From positions 186,001 to 250,000 of the forward strand of contig JAIXYN010000085.1 in NCBI GenBank assembly GCA_027490195.1: DNA of 64,000 nucleotides. Direction: 5' to 3'. The notes under the pieces are model-generated. The model saw only the letters and a program-made list of their open reading frames with translations. It ran no database searches and was not told where the DNA came from. Positions 32,196-40,683 of this stretch are shown one piece after another; the stretch's first letter is position 1, and each line of letters starts with the position of its first letter. The position numbers were made by a program, and so were the translations under genes. Origin of the DNA: Verrucomicrobiaceae bacterium. Its GTDB lineage: Bacteria > Verrucomicrobiota > Verrucomicrobiia > Verrucomicrobiales > Verrucomicrobiaceae.

Positions 32196-32309
32196 TCAGC
32201 CAGATTTCTCTCCCACCGAATTGCACACAGATTCTAAAAACGCTTGGTCAAACAAGCAATTGCCTTTCGCTATCATTTCCAGAATCAAAGGGAGCAACTC
32301 ACGGATCAA
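32196..32309 (-). pseudogene. C-terminal stump of a DUF3368/PIN-type toxin gene
   Basis: Directly behind the UPF0175 gene (one base after its stop), a 37-residue frame reads LIRELLPLILEMIAKGN, then CLFDQAFLESVCNSVGEKSG. The pattern LxxLLPLIxxMIxxGxxLxxxxxxxVxxxxGE matches the end of DUF3368 proteins, the PIN-like partners usually encoded right after UPF0175. The ~120 residues that would carry the PIN active site are absent, so a deletion appears to have removed the toxin while leaving the antitoxin. The identification is by pattern only. Confidence 0.5.
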
Positions 32310-32310
32310 A

Positions 32311-32553
32311 TTAGCCGTTTAAAGCCGAGATAGTCTTGAGATCTCCCGCAAAATCCGCTTCATCATAGTGCAGCGATATACGTCGGCGAGCCAACTCACC
32401 CATCATTTCAGTCTGGGAAACTCCCGCGATGGCAGCAGCTTGCCCCAAAGTCACTTCTTCTGCGGCAAACGCGCCCACCGCCAGATGCAGCTTTGCCTTT
32501 TGCGGCTGCATCTTCTGCTCCAGAAACGCTGGAAGCGGGAAAGTCAGAGTCAT
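32311..32553 (-). CDS. UPF0175-family antitoxin-like protein
   Basis: 80 residues. The central part, KLHLAVGAFAAEEVTLGQAAAIAGVSQTEMMGELARRRISLHYDEADFAGDL, is a textbook UPF0175 sequence: a helix-turn-helix with LGQAAxxAGxS and the C-terminal hYDExDhxxDL. The family usually pairs with a DUF3368 PIN-domain protein as a toxin-antitoxin system. Here only a short remnant of the partner follows. It lies 37 bases downstream of the pheT stop on the same strand. Confidence 0.82.
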   Translation of the reverse strand: MTLTFPLPAFLEQKMQPQKAKLHLAVGAFAAEEVTLGQAAAIAGVSQTEMMGELARRRISLHYDEADFAGDLKTISALNG

Positions 32554-32590
32554 GATGCCACAATGACATCATGGCTTTGGAATTCAAGAC

Positions 32591-34984
32591 TCAACGCCGC
32601 ACCGTCGCAGGCAATGACTTCTCGAGGGCGGTGAGGATGGCCGTATGCGCAGCATCGACTTCGGCAGTTTCAAGAGTCTTCTCTGCGGACCGGTAGGTGA
32701 GCGTCCAGGCGATGGATTTGCGATCCTTCGCCATCTTGGTTCCCGATGGATCGGCGAAGACATCGAACACTTCGGCTCCCACAAACAGTGGGTGCTTCTG
32801 CGTCGCGAAGAACGCGGCCACCTTGGCGTGCGGAAGATCCGCAGGGACTTCCATGGCGACGTCACGCGTCATGCCGGGGAAGCGCGGAAGCTCCTCAAAC
32901 TTCGTCGGGCCGGTGCTGCCCTGACGCAGAGCGCTGATGAGCAATTCGGCGACATACACAGGATGACGCGCATTGATTTCACGCGCACGTGCCGGATGCA
33001 ATTGCGCGATCCAGCCGAGGATGCGGTTCCCGGCACGCAGTTCGCTGGTCAGCAGGTAGTTGGCGCCATTCTCCTTCACGGGACGCACTTCGAGCGGCGT
33101 GCGCGTGAGGTTTTGGATCTGGCCCACCAGTTCATGAATGTCAGCGGCCTGTGGCTCGCGGCCATGCCAGCTCGTCGGTGAAACGGGGCCACTGAGCAGC
33201 ACCGCAAGACGCTCCTCTTCACGGCTGCCGCCCTTCGGCAGCGTGAGGAAGACACGGCCCAGCTCGAAGAAACGCAGGCGGTGCAAACCCTGCCGGATGT
33301 TGAGCGCCGCTGTGGCGACCAGCCCCGGGACAATGCTCGGGCGCAAGGTGGTATGATCCTCACTGAGAGGGTTTTTCACCGCGACACCCTGCCCACCACC
33401 GAGACTGTCGGCGAGCTGTGCATCGGCAATCAGGCGCAACGTTTGCGCCTCGAAGAAACCGCGCGCGGCAAGCGACTGCCGCAGGTTCATCGCGAAATCA
33501 TAGATGCGATCAGCCGCTTCGACCGGCGATGCCACAGCAACCTGACGTGACGGCACGCGATCCAGGCCAATCACGCGGGCGATTTCCTCCATGAGATCGA
33601 CCGGGCGTTGAAGATCGAGGCGATAGCTGGGAATGCCCCAGTGGCTCTCGTGCTTGCTGGCGGACTTCTTGGTGAGGCCGAGCTTTTCGAGGATGGCGTG
33701 AATTTCATCGCCAGTCATGTCCGGCGTCCCGAGCAGCTTGCGCGCACGGTTTTCATCCAGTGTCACTTCACCGACGAGCTTGGGAGCTTCGCCCGCGACT
33801 TGCACCAAATCCTCAGCGGTGCCACCCGCGATGGTGAGGATCAGCTTCGTGGCGAGTTCCGAACCGCCCTGCACCTGCTGCGGATCAATGCCGCGCTCAA
33901 AGCGGTAGCTGCTGTCGCTGCTCAGGCCAAGGCGGCGCGAGGTCCGGCGAATGCCGCTTGGGGCGAAGTAGGCGCTCTCCAGCAAAACGTTTACAGTGCC
34001 TTCCGTGACACCCGTTTCCTCACCACCCATGACACCTGCAATGGCGACAGGACGATGGCTGTCAGCGATGACGAGGTCATCCGTTTTCAATTCGTAGGTC
34101 TGACCATCCAGCGCGAGGAATTTTTCACCTTCGGCAGCCACGCGGACAACGATGCCACCCTTGAGCTTGTCCAGATCAAAGCAGTGCAGCGACTGGCCCA
34201 TCTCCATCATGACATAGTTCGTGATGTCCACGATGCTGTTGATCGGACGCAGCCCGATGCTTTCAAGGCGACGACGCAGCCACTCCGGGCTTGGGCCGAC
34301 TTTCACGCCCTTGATGATTCGCGCCGTGTAAAGCGGGCAGGCTTCAGCAGCCTTGATCACGATTTGCTCCTCGGCAGCAGCCTTGGTCTTCGTGCTCGCA
34401 TTCGCATGATGGCGCTCGCCCTTCAGCGGCAGCCCCGTGAGTGCAGCCAGTTCGCGGGCAAGCCCCAGATGACTGAGCAGATCAGGACGGTTCGGCGTGA
34501 TTTCCAGATCGAACAGCACATCGGCAGGATTCAGCTTGTTGAAGGGCGTGCCGACCGGTGAATCCGCCGCCATGATGAGCAGCCCGCCGGTGTCCTCGCC
34601 AATGCCGAGTTCCTTGCCGCTGCACAGCATGCCTAGAGAATCAACACCACGCAGCTTGCCTTCCTTGATGGCGAATCCACCAGGCAAAACCGCCCCCGGA
34701 AGTGCCAGCGGAACCTTGTCCCCAGCTTTGAAATTTTTCGCACCGCAGACGATCTGCCGCAGTGCGCCACTGCCATCATCCACCTGACAAACGCTGAGTT
34801 TGTCTGCATTCGGATGCTGCTCAAAAGACTGAATCTGGGCCACGACGACCTTGTCGGTCGCGACACCGCGTTCTTCGATGCCTTCAACTTCCACACCCGC
34901 GAAGGTGAGGAGATCAGAAAGCTGCGGGACAGTGTAGGAGCTCAGGTCAAGATGAGTGCTGAGCCAGGAGAGGGAAACTTGCAT
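32591..34984 (-). CDS. pheT: Phenylalanyl-tRNA synthetase beta subunit
   Basis: 797 residues, full length. Starts MQVSLSWLSTHLDLSSYTVPQLSDLLTFAGVEVEG, then an EMAP-like tRNA-binding domain (VVAQIQSFEQHPNADKLSVCQVD), the B3/B4 editing domains (TPNRPDLLSHLGLARELAAL; GVMGGEETGVTEGTVNVLLESAYFAP; RTSRRLGLSSDSSYRFERGID), a B5 domain, and a C-terminal anticodon-binding ferredoxin fold. It assembles with PheS as (alpha beta)2 to charge tRNA-Phe. It lies 42 bases downstream of pheS. Confidence 0.96.
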   Translation of the reverse strand: MQVSLSWLSTHLDLSSYTVPQLSDLLTFAGVEVEGIEERGVATDKVVVAQIQSFEQHPNADKLSVCQVDDGSGALRQIVCGAKNFKAGDKVPLALPGAVLPGGFAIKEGKLRGVDSLGMLCSGKELGIGEDTGGLLIMAADSPVGTPFNKLNPADVLFDLEITPNRPDLLSHLGLARELAALTGLPLKGERHHANASTKTKAAAEEQIVIKAAEACPLYTARIIKGVKVGPSPEWLRRRLESIGLRPINSIVDITNYVMMEMGQSLHCFDLDKLKGGIVVRVAAEGEKFLALDGQTYELKTDDLVIADSHRPVAIAGVMGGEETGVTEGTVNVLLESAYFAPSGIRRTSRRLGLSSDSSYRFERGIDPQQVQGGSELATKLILTIAGGTAEDLVQVAGEAPKLVGEVTLDENRARKLLGTPDMTGDEIHAILEKLGLTKKSASKHESHWGIPSYRLDLQRPVDLMEEIARVIGLDRVPSRQVAVASPVEAADRIYDFAMNLRQSLAARGFFEAQTLRLIADAQLADSLGGGQGVAVKNPLSEDHTTLRPSIVPGLVATAALNIRQGLHRLRFFELGRVFLTLPKGGSREEERLAVLLSGPVSPTSWHGREPQAADIHELVGQIQNLTRTPLEVRPVKENGANYLLTSELRAGNRILGWIAQLHPARAREINARHPVYVAELLISALRQGSTGPTKFEELPRFPGMTRDVAMEVPADLPHAKVAAFFATQKHPLFVGAEVFDVFADPSGTKMAKDRKSIAWTLTYRSAEKTLETAEVDAAHTAILTALEKSLPATVRR

Positions 34985-35026
34985 GACAGAGAAAGGGGGC
35001 GAAGGATCAGGAAAGAGTCGGGAAGA

Positions 35027-36052
35027 TCACGCGGCGAACTGCTGGAGAAAGCGCACATCATTCTCAATGAGATGACGGATGTCGGTGATGCCGTGCATGA
35101 TCATGGCCAAGCGGTCGAGCCCAAGACCAAAGGCAAAACCGGTGGTGGTGTCAGGATCGAAAAGAGTATCCCCACGCGCCTTGTTGATCTCGGCGAAAAC
35201 GGCGGGATCGACCATGCCGCAGCCAGCGATTTCGATCCAGCGGGCCTCTTTGCCCTTCGCTTCAAGTTTGACATCAATCTCAAAGCTGGGCTCCGTAAAC
35301 GGGAAGAAGTGCGGTCGGAAGCGCACCGCAGTGCCGGGGCCAAAAATCTCGCGGAAGAAATATTCGAGCGTGCCTTTGAGATCTCCCAAGCTGACGTCTT
35401 GATTGACGTAGAGGCCTTCGAGCTGATTGAAGACGCTCAGGTGGGTGGCGTCGATTTCATCCCGGCGATAAGCAGCCCCCGGTGCAATGATGCGGATCGG
35501 CAGCGCTTTGGCAGCCTCCATGGTGCGAACCTGCACACTGGACGTATGCGTGCGCAGCAGGCGGCCATCCGGCAGATAGAAGGTATCCTTCTCATTGCGT
35601 GCCGGGTGATCAGCAGGCGTGTTCAACGCATCAAAGCAATGCCACTCGGTTTCAATCTCTGGCCCTTCAGCCAAGGCGAACCCCATGCGGCGCAGGGTGC
35701 GGATGGCAAGATCACGAATCTGCGTGAGCGGATGCAAAGCGCCCACGCCTGATCCCGGACGCCCCGGCAGCGTGATGTCGATGCCTTCCACAGCCTTCGC
35801 ATCCTGGGCAGCCTGCAACGCGAGCTTCTTGGTGTCGATGCCTTCAGTGATGGCCGTGCGCACTTCGTTGAGCTTGGCACCCACCTCCTTCTTCTGCTCC
35901 ACCGGCACATCCTTCATGCCCTGGCTGAGAGCGGTGACACTGCCTTTCTTGCCCAGAAAATTGACGCGCACAGCTTCGAGTGCGGATTCATCCTGTGCGG
36001 ATTCTAGTGCGGCAAGGGCTGCGGTTTTGAGTGAGTCGAGTTCGGAAAGCAT
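35027..36052 (-). CDS. pheS: Phenylalanyl-tRNA synthetase alpha subunit
   Basis: 341 residues, usual length. N-terminal coiled-coil (about 1-85) with VNFLGKKGSVTALSQGMKDV, then the class II catalytic core: motif 1 near GFALAEGPEIETEWHCFDALNTPADHPARNEKDTFYL, motif 2 LRTHTSSVQVRTM, and motif 3 GFAFGLGLDRLAMIMHGI. It is separated from rplT by a 10-bp hairpin with a T-rich tail that may stop or attenuate transcription entering it. Confidence 0.96.
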   Translation of the reverse strand: MLSELDSLKTAALAALESAQDESALEAVRVNFLGKKGSVTALSQGMKDVPVEQKKEVGAKLNEVRTAITEGIDTKKLALQAAQDAKAVEGIDITLPGRPGSGVGALHPLTQIRDLAIRTLRRMGFALAEGPEIETEWHCFDALNTPADHPARNEKDTFYLPDGRLLRTHTSSVQVRTMEAAKALPIRIIAPGAAYRRDEIDATHLSVFNQLEGLYVNQDVSLGDLKGTLEYFFREIFGPGTAVRFRPHFFPFTEPSFEIDVKLEAKGKEARWIEIAGCGMVDPAVFAEINKARGDTLFDPDTTTGFAFGLGLDRLAMIMHGITDIRHLIENDVRFLQQFAA

Positions 36053-36090
36053 GACGGGGGCGGAAAAAGGAGAAAAATCGGAAAAAGCAA

Positions 36091-36119
36091 ACAGCCGGGA
36101 CGCATTGCATCCCGGCTGT
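36091..36119 (-). terminator. Terminator/attenuator hairpin between rplT and pheS
   Basis: TCCCGGCTGT (36110-36119) and ACAGCCGGGA (36091-36100) are perfect 10-bp arms around a 9-base loop. On the minus-strand transcript the stem is followed by TTGCTTTTTCCGATTTTT. A GC-rich stem with nearby U-runs fits an intrinsic terminator or an attenuator that adjusts pheST expression relative to the ribosomal-protein genes. No leader peptide rich in Phe was identified. Confidence 0.65.
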
Positions 36120-36145
36120 GGTGAAACGTTGGTTGAACCTGCGGT

Positions 36146-36535
36146 TTAGGCAGCAGCGGCGGGAGCTTCTGCGGCTTTCTTTTCCAGCGCGGCCTTGGCC
36201 TGCTGAACGAGAGCTTCGATGGCGGCGATGTCTTTGACGGCGAGGTCCGCGAGAACTTTGCGGTCAAGATCGATACCGGCGAACTTGAGGCCTTCCATGA
36301 AACGGGAATAGCTCAAGCCGAGAGGACGGGTGGCTGCGTTGATGCGCTGCACCCACAGGTTGCGGAAGCTGCGCTTCTTGGCCTTGCGGTCGCGTGTTGC
36401 GTAGGTTTCGGCTTTGCGGACGGCGTCCTTCGCATAACGGAAATGCGTGGAACGGAAGCCGCGGTAACCTTTGGCTTTTGCCAGCACGCGCTTACGGCGC
36501 TTCCGGCTGGCGGGGGAGTTGGTGGCTCTTGACAT
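36146..36535 (-). CDS. rplT: 50S ribosomal protein L20
   Basis: 129 residues: a basic N-terminal extension (SRATNSPASRKRRKRVLAKAKGYRG), then SKNFRAAKDAVRKA-type helix here FRYAKDAVRKAETYATRDRKAKKRSFRNLWVQRINAA, followed by LSYSRFMEGLKFAGIDLDRKVLADLAV. An alanine-rich tail (LEKKAAEAPAAAA) is extra. L20 binds 23S rRNA early in 50S assembly and in many bacteria represses rpmI-rplT translation through the leader. It lies 121 bases downstream of rpmI across a structured gap. Confidence 0.95.
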   Translation of the reverse strand: MSRATNSPASRKRRKRVLAKAKGYRGFRSTHFRYAKDAVRKAETYATRDRKAKKRSFRNLWVQRINAATRPLGLSYSRFMEGLKFAGIDLDRKVLADLAVKDIAAIEALVQQAKAALEKKAAEAPAAAA

Positions 36536-36577
36536 GTATCTTTCTCTATGATCAGGCTGTTGTTTGGGTAGCGATGG

Positions 36578-36647
36578 CTTGCCTCACCTGGTCGAAGGCC
36601 TCCAGAGGGAAGCCAGGCAAGTTCATCGTGGTCTCTATTGAGAGACC
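36578..36647 (-). promoter_or_regulatory. Structured rpmI-rplT intergenic RNA (candidate L20-responsive element)
   Basis: On the minus-strand transcript, AGAGACC/GGTCTCT (36630-36647, four-base loop) forms a perfect 7-bp hairpin. Then CTTGCCT pairs with AGGCAAG (36615-36621 with 36578-36584), extended by CCTGG/CCAGG. Compact stems in the short gap before rplT are what an L20 autoregulatory site would need, and L20 leaders are known in Gammaproteobacteria and Firmicutes. No published consensus was matched here, so the role is inferred. Confidence 0.4.
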
Positions 36648-36656
36648 GTGGTCGTC

Positions 36657-36872
36657 TTAGCGATGGGAGAACGGCATGTTCGCCTTGATTGCTTTGACAT
36701 CCACTTCCGCCACGAGGGCGACTTTACCGAGGTTACGTTTACGCTTACGGCTCTTATTCTGCAGAATATGGCGCTTGCCTTGTTTACGGCGCAGCACCTT
36801 ACCCGTGGCAGTTATTTTGAACCGCTTGGCGTAAGCTTTCCTCGTCTTGGCGATACCGGCATTTTTGGACAT
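36657..36872 (-). CDS. rpmI: 50S ribosomal protein L35
   Basis: 71 residues from the ATG at 36872 (32 upstream codons in frame are rejected because L35 starts here). The sequence MSKNAGIAKTRKAYAKRFK with later KVLRRKQGKRHILQNKSRKRKRNLGK is the L35 signature (K-x-G-K-xHxLxxKSxKRKRxL). It heads rpmI-rplT-pheS-pheT. infC, often just upstream, is not adjacent; the next gene upstream is a divergent sensor kinase about 190 bases away across an AT-rich stretch. Confidence 0.95.
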   Translation of the reverse strand: MSKNAGIAKTRKAYAKRFKITATGKVLRRKQGKRHILQNKSRKRKRNLGKVALVAEVDVKAIKANMPFSHR

Positions 36873-37060
36873 AGGGGCGGCGACGGTAAAGGAGATGCCA
36901 GCTTCGGCAAGGTGTTTTTCACCATCTATTGCAGTCTGCGCAAATTTCCTGCCCACGCCCACTATCAAATATGGGAATCAGAAATATCGAGAATATCAAA
37001 AATTAAAGTTGTCTTAATTATCTAAGATTGCTAAATGAACTGGAATCACGCGGATAATTC

Positions 37061-38728
37061 ATGACTTCCTCCCTCTCCTCTTCCTCCGCATCTCCAGCAG
37101 CAATCGCTGAACTGGAGCAGGGGCTGGAGCACCTTAAGGTGGCCAATTATTACCTTCGCGTCGCACTCGATCAGGTGGCTGATGGCGTGGTGATCGTCGA
37201 AAGCGAAGCCAGCGATCTCAAAAGCGGTCAGAAAGTCCTTTTCAGCAATGCTGCCGCCGCCATGCTGGCAGGTGCCGATCCTGAGGCTGGACTGCGCGGC
37301 CTGGGCTTGAATGATCTCGTCGCTAACCTCAAAGACGCTGCCACGCTCCAGCAAAGCCTGCGCCTAGCCGTGGATCAAGGCGGCTGCCATGAGTGCGAAT
37401 GCCAACTGCAAAGCCTGCGCACCCAAACGCCGGTGCCCAGCAAGTGGCGCGTGCGCGCCGTATTCAACAGCATGCGCAAGCTGCTGAACTTCACCATTCT
37501 CATCAGCCCTGCGCAGGTCACTTTCACTGCGGCCAGCATCAAGCCAGAGCCAAAACCCGCAGCAGACGATCTGGACGCCCAGTCCGCACAGCTCCGTAAA
37601 GAAAACCTCGCCGCACTTGCCCAGGGCATCGCCCATGATGTGAACAATCTCCTCGGCCCCGTCACCGTCCGTCTCTCGGCGCTGATTCAGCAGGTGCAGG
37701 AGCATCCGGCACTGGCGCAGGAGCTTCAGCTCGTGTTTGCCGGTTTGAAGCGCGCGAAGCAGTTCACCTCACAAGTCGTCACAGCCTCCAAGTCCTCCCC
37801 CCGTAAGCTGGAACCCACCGACATCGTCTCACTGATGTGCGACACCGTGGAATTCGCCGGCGCCGGTTCCAACGTCCATGTGCGCGTGCGCACTGACGAA
37901 AATCTGCGCCAAGCCGTTGCCGATCCCGTCAAGCTCAGCCAGGTGCTGCAAAACCTCGTCATGAATGGCATCCAGGCCATGCCGCGCGGCGGATACATGG
38001 ACGTTCAAGCTGCAAACCATCTGGTGGGTCCAGCGGGAGACGGCAAACTCAAGCCCGGCAAGCACGTTCATATCGTCGTGCGTGATCGTGGCTGCGGCAT
38101 TGCCAAAGAAAATCTCGACCGCCTGTTCCGCGAATCCTTCACCACCAAGCCCGATGGCAACGGCATCGGACTCACCACCTGCAAACGTTTCATCGATGAA
38201 ATGGGCGGCGACATTCGCGTGACCTCCACCCAGAACGTTGGCACCGAGTTCAGCGTATTCCTCCCGGCTGCCGCAGGCTCCGGCGGCACCCGTCCCCTCA
38301 CCCCTGCTGACTCGGCACCGGTTCCACTGAAGCATGGCAAAGGCAAAGTGCTCATCGTCGATGACGAGGACGACCTCCGCAAAGTCGCCAACATGATCCT
38401 CACCCGCTGTGGCTACGAGGTCGTCCAGTGTGACAACGGCCAGGACGCTGTACGCATCTACCAAAGCCTCTTCCGCACCGGCACACCTCCGGATGTTGTG
38501 CTCATGGATCTCACCCTGCGCGGCGGCATGAACGGCACCGAAACCGCTGCCGAAATTCTCCACCTCGATCCTGAGGCACGCATCGTCTGCACCAGCGGCA
38601 GCGTGACCGAAGAGGTGCAGATGATCTTCCTCGAACGCGGCTTCGTCGGTGTCCTGCCCAAGCCCTACGAAGCCGGTGAACTCACGCAGGTGGTACATCG
38701 CGTCGCCACGATGATGAAACGTCATTGA
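37061..38728 (+). CDS. Hybrid histidine kinase with C-terminal receiver
   Basis: 555 residues, no membrane helix, so cytoplasmic. An N-terminal PAS-like region (LRVALDQVADGVVIVESEASDL... LFSNAAAAMLAG) is followed by a kinase with phosphoacceptor His in LAQGIAHDVNNLLGPV (near residue 195), N box QNLVMNGIQAMPRGG, G boxes DRGCGIAKENL and TKPDGNGIGLTTCK, then a receiver (about 430-555) with VLIVDDEDDLRKVA, aspartate in VVLMDLTLRGGMNG and KPYEAGEL. It resembles the simple HATPase-plus-REC hybrid kinases common in Myxococcota and Verrucomicrobiota. The stimulus is unknown. It is divergent from rpmI. Confidence 0.9.
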   Translation: MTSSLSSSSASPAAIAELEQGLEHLKVANYYLRVALDQVADGVVIVESEASDLKSGQKVLFSNAAAAMLAGADPEAGLRGLGLNDLVANLKDAATLQQSLRLAVDQGGCHECECQLQSLRTQTPVPSKWRVRAVFNSMRKLLNFTILISPAQVTFTAASIKPEPKPAADDLDAQSAQLRKENLAALAQGIAHDVNNLLGPVTVRLSALIQQVQEHPALAQELQLVFAGLKRAKQFTSQVVTASKSSPRKLEPTDIVSLMCDTVEFAGAGSNVHVRVRTDENLRQAVADPVKLSQVLQNLVMNGIQAMPRGGYMDVQAANHLVGPAGDGKLKPGKHVHIVVRDRGCGIAKENLDRLFRESFTTKPDGNGIGLTTCKRFIDEMGGDIRVTSTQNVGTEFSVFLPAAAGSGGTRPLTPADSAPVPLKHGKGKVLIVDDEDDLRKVANMILTRCGYEVVQCDNGQDAVRIYQSLFRTGTPPDVVLMDLTLRGGMNGTETAAEILHLDPEARIVCTSGSVTEEVQMIFLERGFVGVLPKPYEAGELTQVVHRVATMMKRH

Positions 38729-38769
38729 GTCAGAGCCCATGCGCGCTTGAGTGAAGATTTGCGCTCCGC

Positions 38770-39873
38770 ATGAAAACACGTCGCCACTTCCTCTCCGGTC
38801 TCGCCACCGCTACCGCCGCCAGTTTCACTGAAACACTGCGCGCCGCTCCTGATCCTAAAAAGGACGTCGTCATCGGCCACGGCAGTCATCGCTACAAGGT
38901 GAACAAGGAATGGGTGCCCGCAGGCCAGGGCCGCCACCACCCCATCCTCAACTGCCACGAGATGGTGCAGGTCAAAGACGGCCGTCTCTTCATGATTGGC
39001 GACCACCGGGACAATCAGATGCTCGTCTTCAAACCCGACGGCACCATCCTCGACTCCTGGGGCAGCGTGTGGCCCGGCGGCCATGGCCTGACCCTCTCCA
39101 ATGAAAACGGTGAAGAATTCCTCTTCGTCACCGACAGTGGCCTCTGGAAGTCCGGCAGCACCAGCTATCGCCAGACCGGCCGCATCACTAAGACCGATCT
39201 CGGCGGCAAAGAAATCTTCTCCATCAGCCATCCCATGAGCGTCGGCGCGTATGAGCCCGACATGGCCTTCAATCCCACCGAAACCGCCATCGCCCCCAAC
39301 GGCGACATCTACGTGGTTGACGGCTACGGCTCACAGTTTGTCCTGCGCTATGACGCACACGGCAAGTTCCTCCAGCGCTTCGGCGGCAAAGATGGCGTCC
39401 CCGCTGAAGAACGCCTCAACAACGCCCACGGCATCGCCATAGATGCCCGCCAGGGCGCTGACAAAGCCACCGTCATCGTCACCTCACGCGTCGACAACTG
39501 CTTCCGCCGCTTCACGCTCGACGGCAAATACCTCGAAACCCTCGCCGTCCCCGGCGCCATGGTCTGCCGTCCCGTCATCTCTGGCCAGGAGCTCTACGCT
39601 GGCGTCTGCTGGTCCAAGACCCCCGAGATCAACAAGCTCCCGCAAAACCCCAGCGGCTTCACCGTCATCCTGGATGCCACCGGCAGAGTCATCAGCGCCC
39701 CCGGCGGCACCGAACCCGTGTATGAAGATGGCAAACTCAAGCCCCTCATGCAGGCCGAACGCATTTTCGATCACGGTCACGATGTCTGCGTTCTCGACAA
39801 CGGCGACCTCATCGTCTGCCAGTGGAATGCCTTCCAAACCTACCCGATTAAACTCGAAAAAGTAGCCGCCTGA
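38770..39873 (+). CDS. Tat-exported six-bladed NHL-type propeller protein
   Basis: 367 residues. The start MKTRRHFLSGLATATAASFTETLRAA has a twin-arginine RRHFL motif and a short hydrophobic stretch, so export by the Tat system is likely. NHL-like repeats follow: LFMIGDHRDNQMLVFKPDGTILDSWG, IAPNGDIYVVDGYGSQFVLRYDAHGKFLQRFG, and CVLDNGDLIVCQWNAFQTYPIKLEKV. Relatives include peptidyl-alpha-hydroxyglycine alpha-amidating lyase-like propellers, but no catalytic residues are clear. The function is unknown. Confidence 0.8.
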   Translation: MKTRRHFLSGLATATAASFTETLRAAPDPKKDVVIGHGSHRYKVNKEWVPAGQGRHHPILNCHEMVQVKDGRLFMIGDHRDNQMLVFKPDGTILDSWGSVWPGGHGLTLSNENGEEFLFVTDSGLWKSGSTSYRQTGRITKTDLGGKEIFSISHPMSVGAYEPDMAFNPTETAIAPNGDIYVVDGYGSQFVLRYDAHGKFLQRFGGKDGVPAEERLNNAHGIAIDARQGADKATVIVTSRVDNCFRRFTLDGKYLETLAVPGAMVCRPVISGQELYAGVCWSKTPEINKLPQNPSGFTVILDATGRVISAPGGTEPVYEDGKLKPLMQAERIFDHGHDVCVLDNGDLIVCQWNAFQTYPIKLEKVAA

Positions 39874-39907
39874 GCCTGCTGCAGCATTTTCGTGTTTGCA
39901 CCACGGC

Positions 39908-40036
39908 AAATGACGAATGAGTAAGCCCGAATGACGAACGAAACCCTAATATCGAATGCCCAAAACATTGCCTCCACCTACGGCGGCAGAGTCGGCACAT
40001 TCAGTATTCATCATTCCTCATTCTGGTTTCGTCATT
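39908..40036. repeat. Dispersed inverted-repeat element, copy 2
   Basis: In the 195-base gap before the SixA-like gene, the stretch begins AAATGACGAATGAGTAAGCC and ends TCATTCTGGTTTCGTCATT. Its last 26 bases (40011-40036) are identical to 16535-16560 of copy 1, and its left part has ATGACGAA words in the inverse sense, so it is a diverged copy of the same family. The rest of the gap has no gene. Confidence 0.65.
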
Positions 40037-40068
40037 CCTCTCTCCGCCCCGCACCTCGCTCTTAATTC

Positions 40069-40647
40069 ATGAAATACCTCACCATCGTGCGTCATGCCAA
40101 ATCCAGCTGGGGACAGCCTGGACTCGCTGATCATGATCGCCCGCTCAATGAGCGTGGACAGCGTGCGGCTCCGGCTGTCGCCACGTTTTTGCACCGCACC
40201 TATTTCGGGGGGGGCGATTCCCCTCCCCTGCTGCCGCTGCCGGACCGGCTCGTGACCAGCACTGCCCTTCGCGCCCTGAGCACCGCACAGATCATGCGCG
40301 AAACTTTTGCCATGCCGGTGGAAAGCCTGCTCCTCGAATCTCGCCTCTACCTCGCCGAAGCCGACCGCATCCTAGATGTCATGCGCAGCTTTGAAGAAAG
40401 CTGGAATCACACCATGATCTTCGGCCACAATCCCGGCCTCCACGACTTCGCCGAGCACATCCTCGCCCGCGCCAACATCCCCAAGGTCCCCACCTGTACC
40501 GCCATCATCATGGCCTTCCCCCACGAATTCTGGGGCCTCGCCGACTGGAACGAAGCCCAGCTCATCGGCTACATCACCCCCAAATCCCTCGAACGCCGCT
40601 TCCCCGAATTGTACGCCGGGATTTCGCGTGAGGATGGGGATGATTAA
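40069..40647 (+). CDS. SixA-like histidine phosphatase family protein
   Basis: 192 residues. The RHG motif is at residues 7-9 as RHAKSSW, with H8 the phospho-acceptor. LVTSTALRALSTAQIM supplies the second arginine, and MIFGHNPGLHDFAEHIL carries the second catalytic His. A-K-S-S-W after the RH pair is characteristic of the SixA subgroup, which removes phosphate from phosphohistidine domains or small phosphoesters. It could act on phosphorelays such as the hybrid kinase 1.3 kb away, although SixA-like proteins are also found without such partners. Confidence 0.87.
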   Translation: MKYLTIVRHAKSSWGQPGLADHDRPLNERGQRAAPAVATFLHRTYFGGGDSPPLLPLPDRLVTSTALRALSTAQIMRETFAMPVESLLLESRLYLAEADRILDVMRSFEESWNHTMIFGHNPGLHDFAEHILARANIPKVPTCTAIIMAFPHEFWGLADWNEAQLIGYITPKSLERRFPELYAGISREDGDD

Positions 40648-40683
40648 ACAAAAAACGCGAATCCGAAATATTGCCTCTGATGA

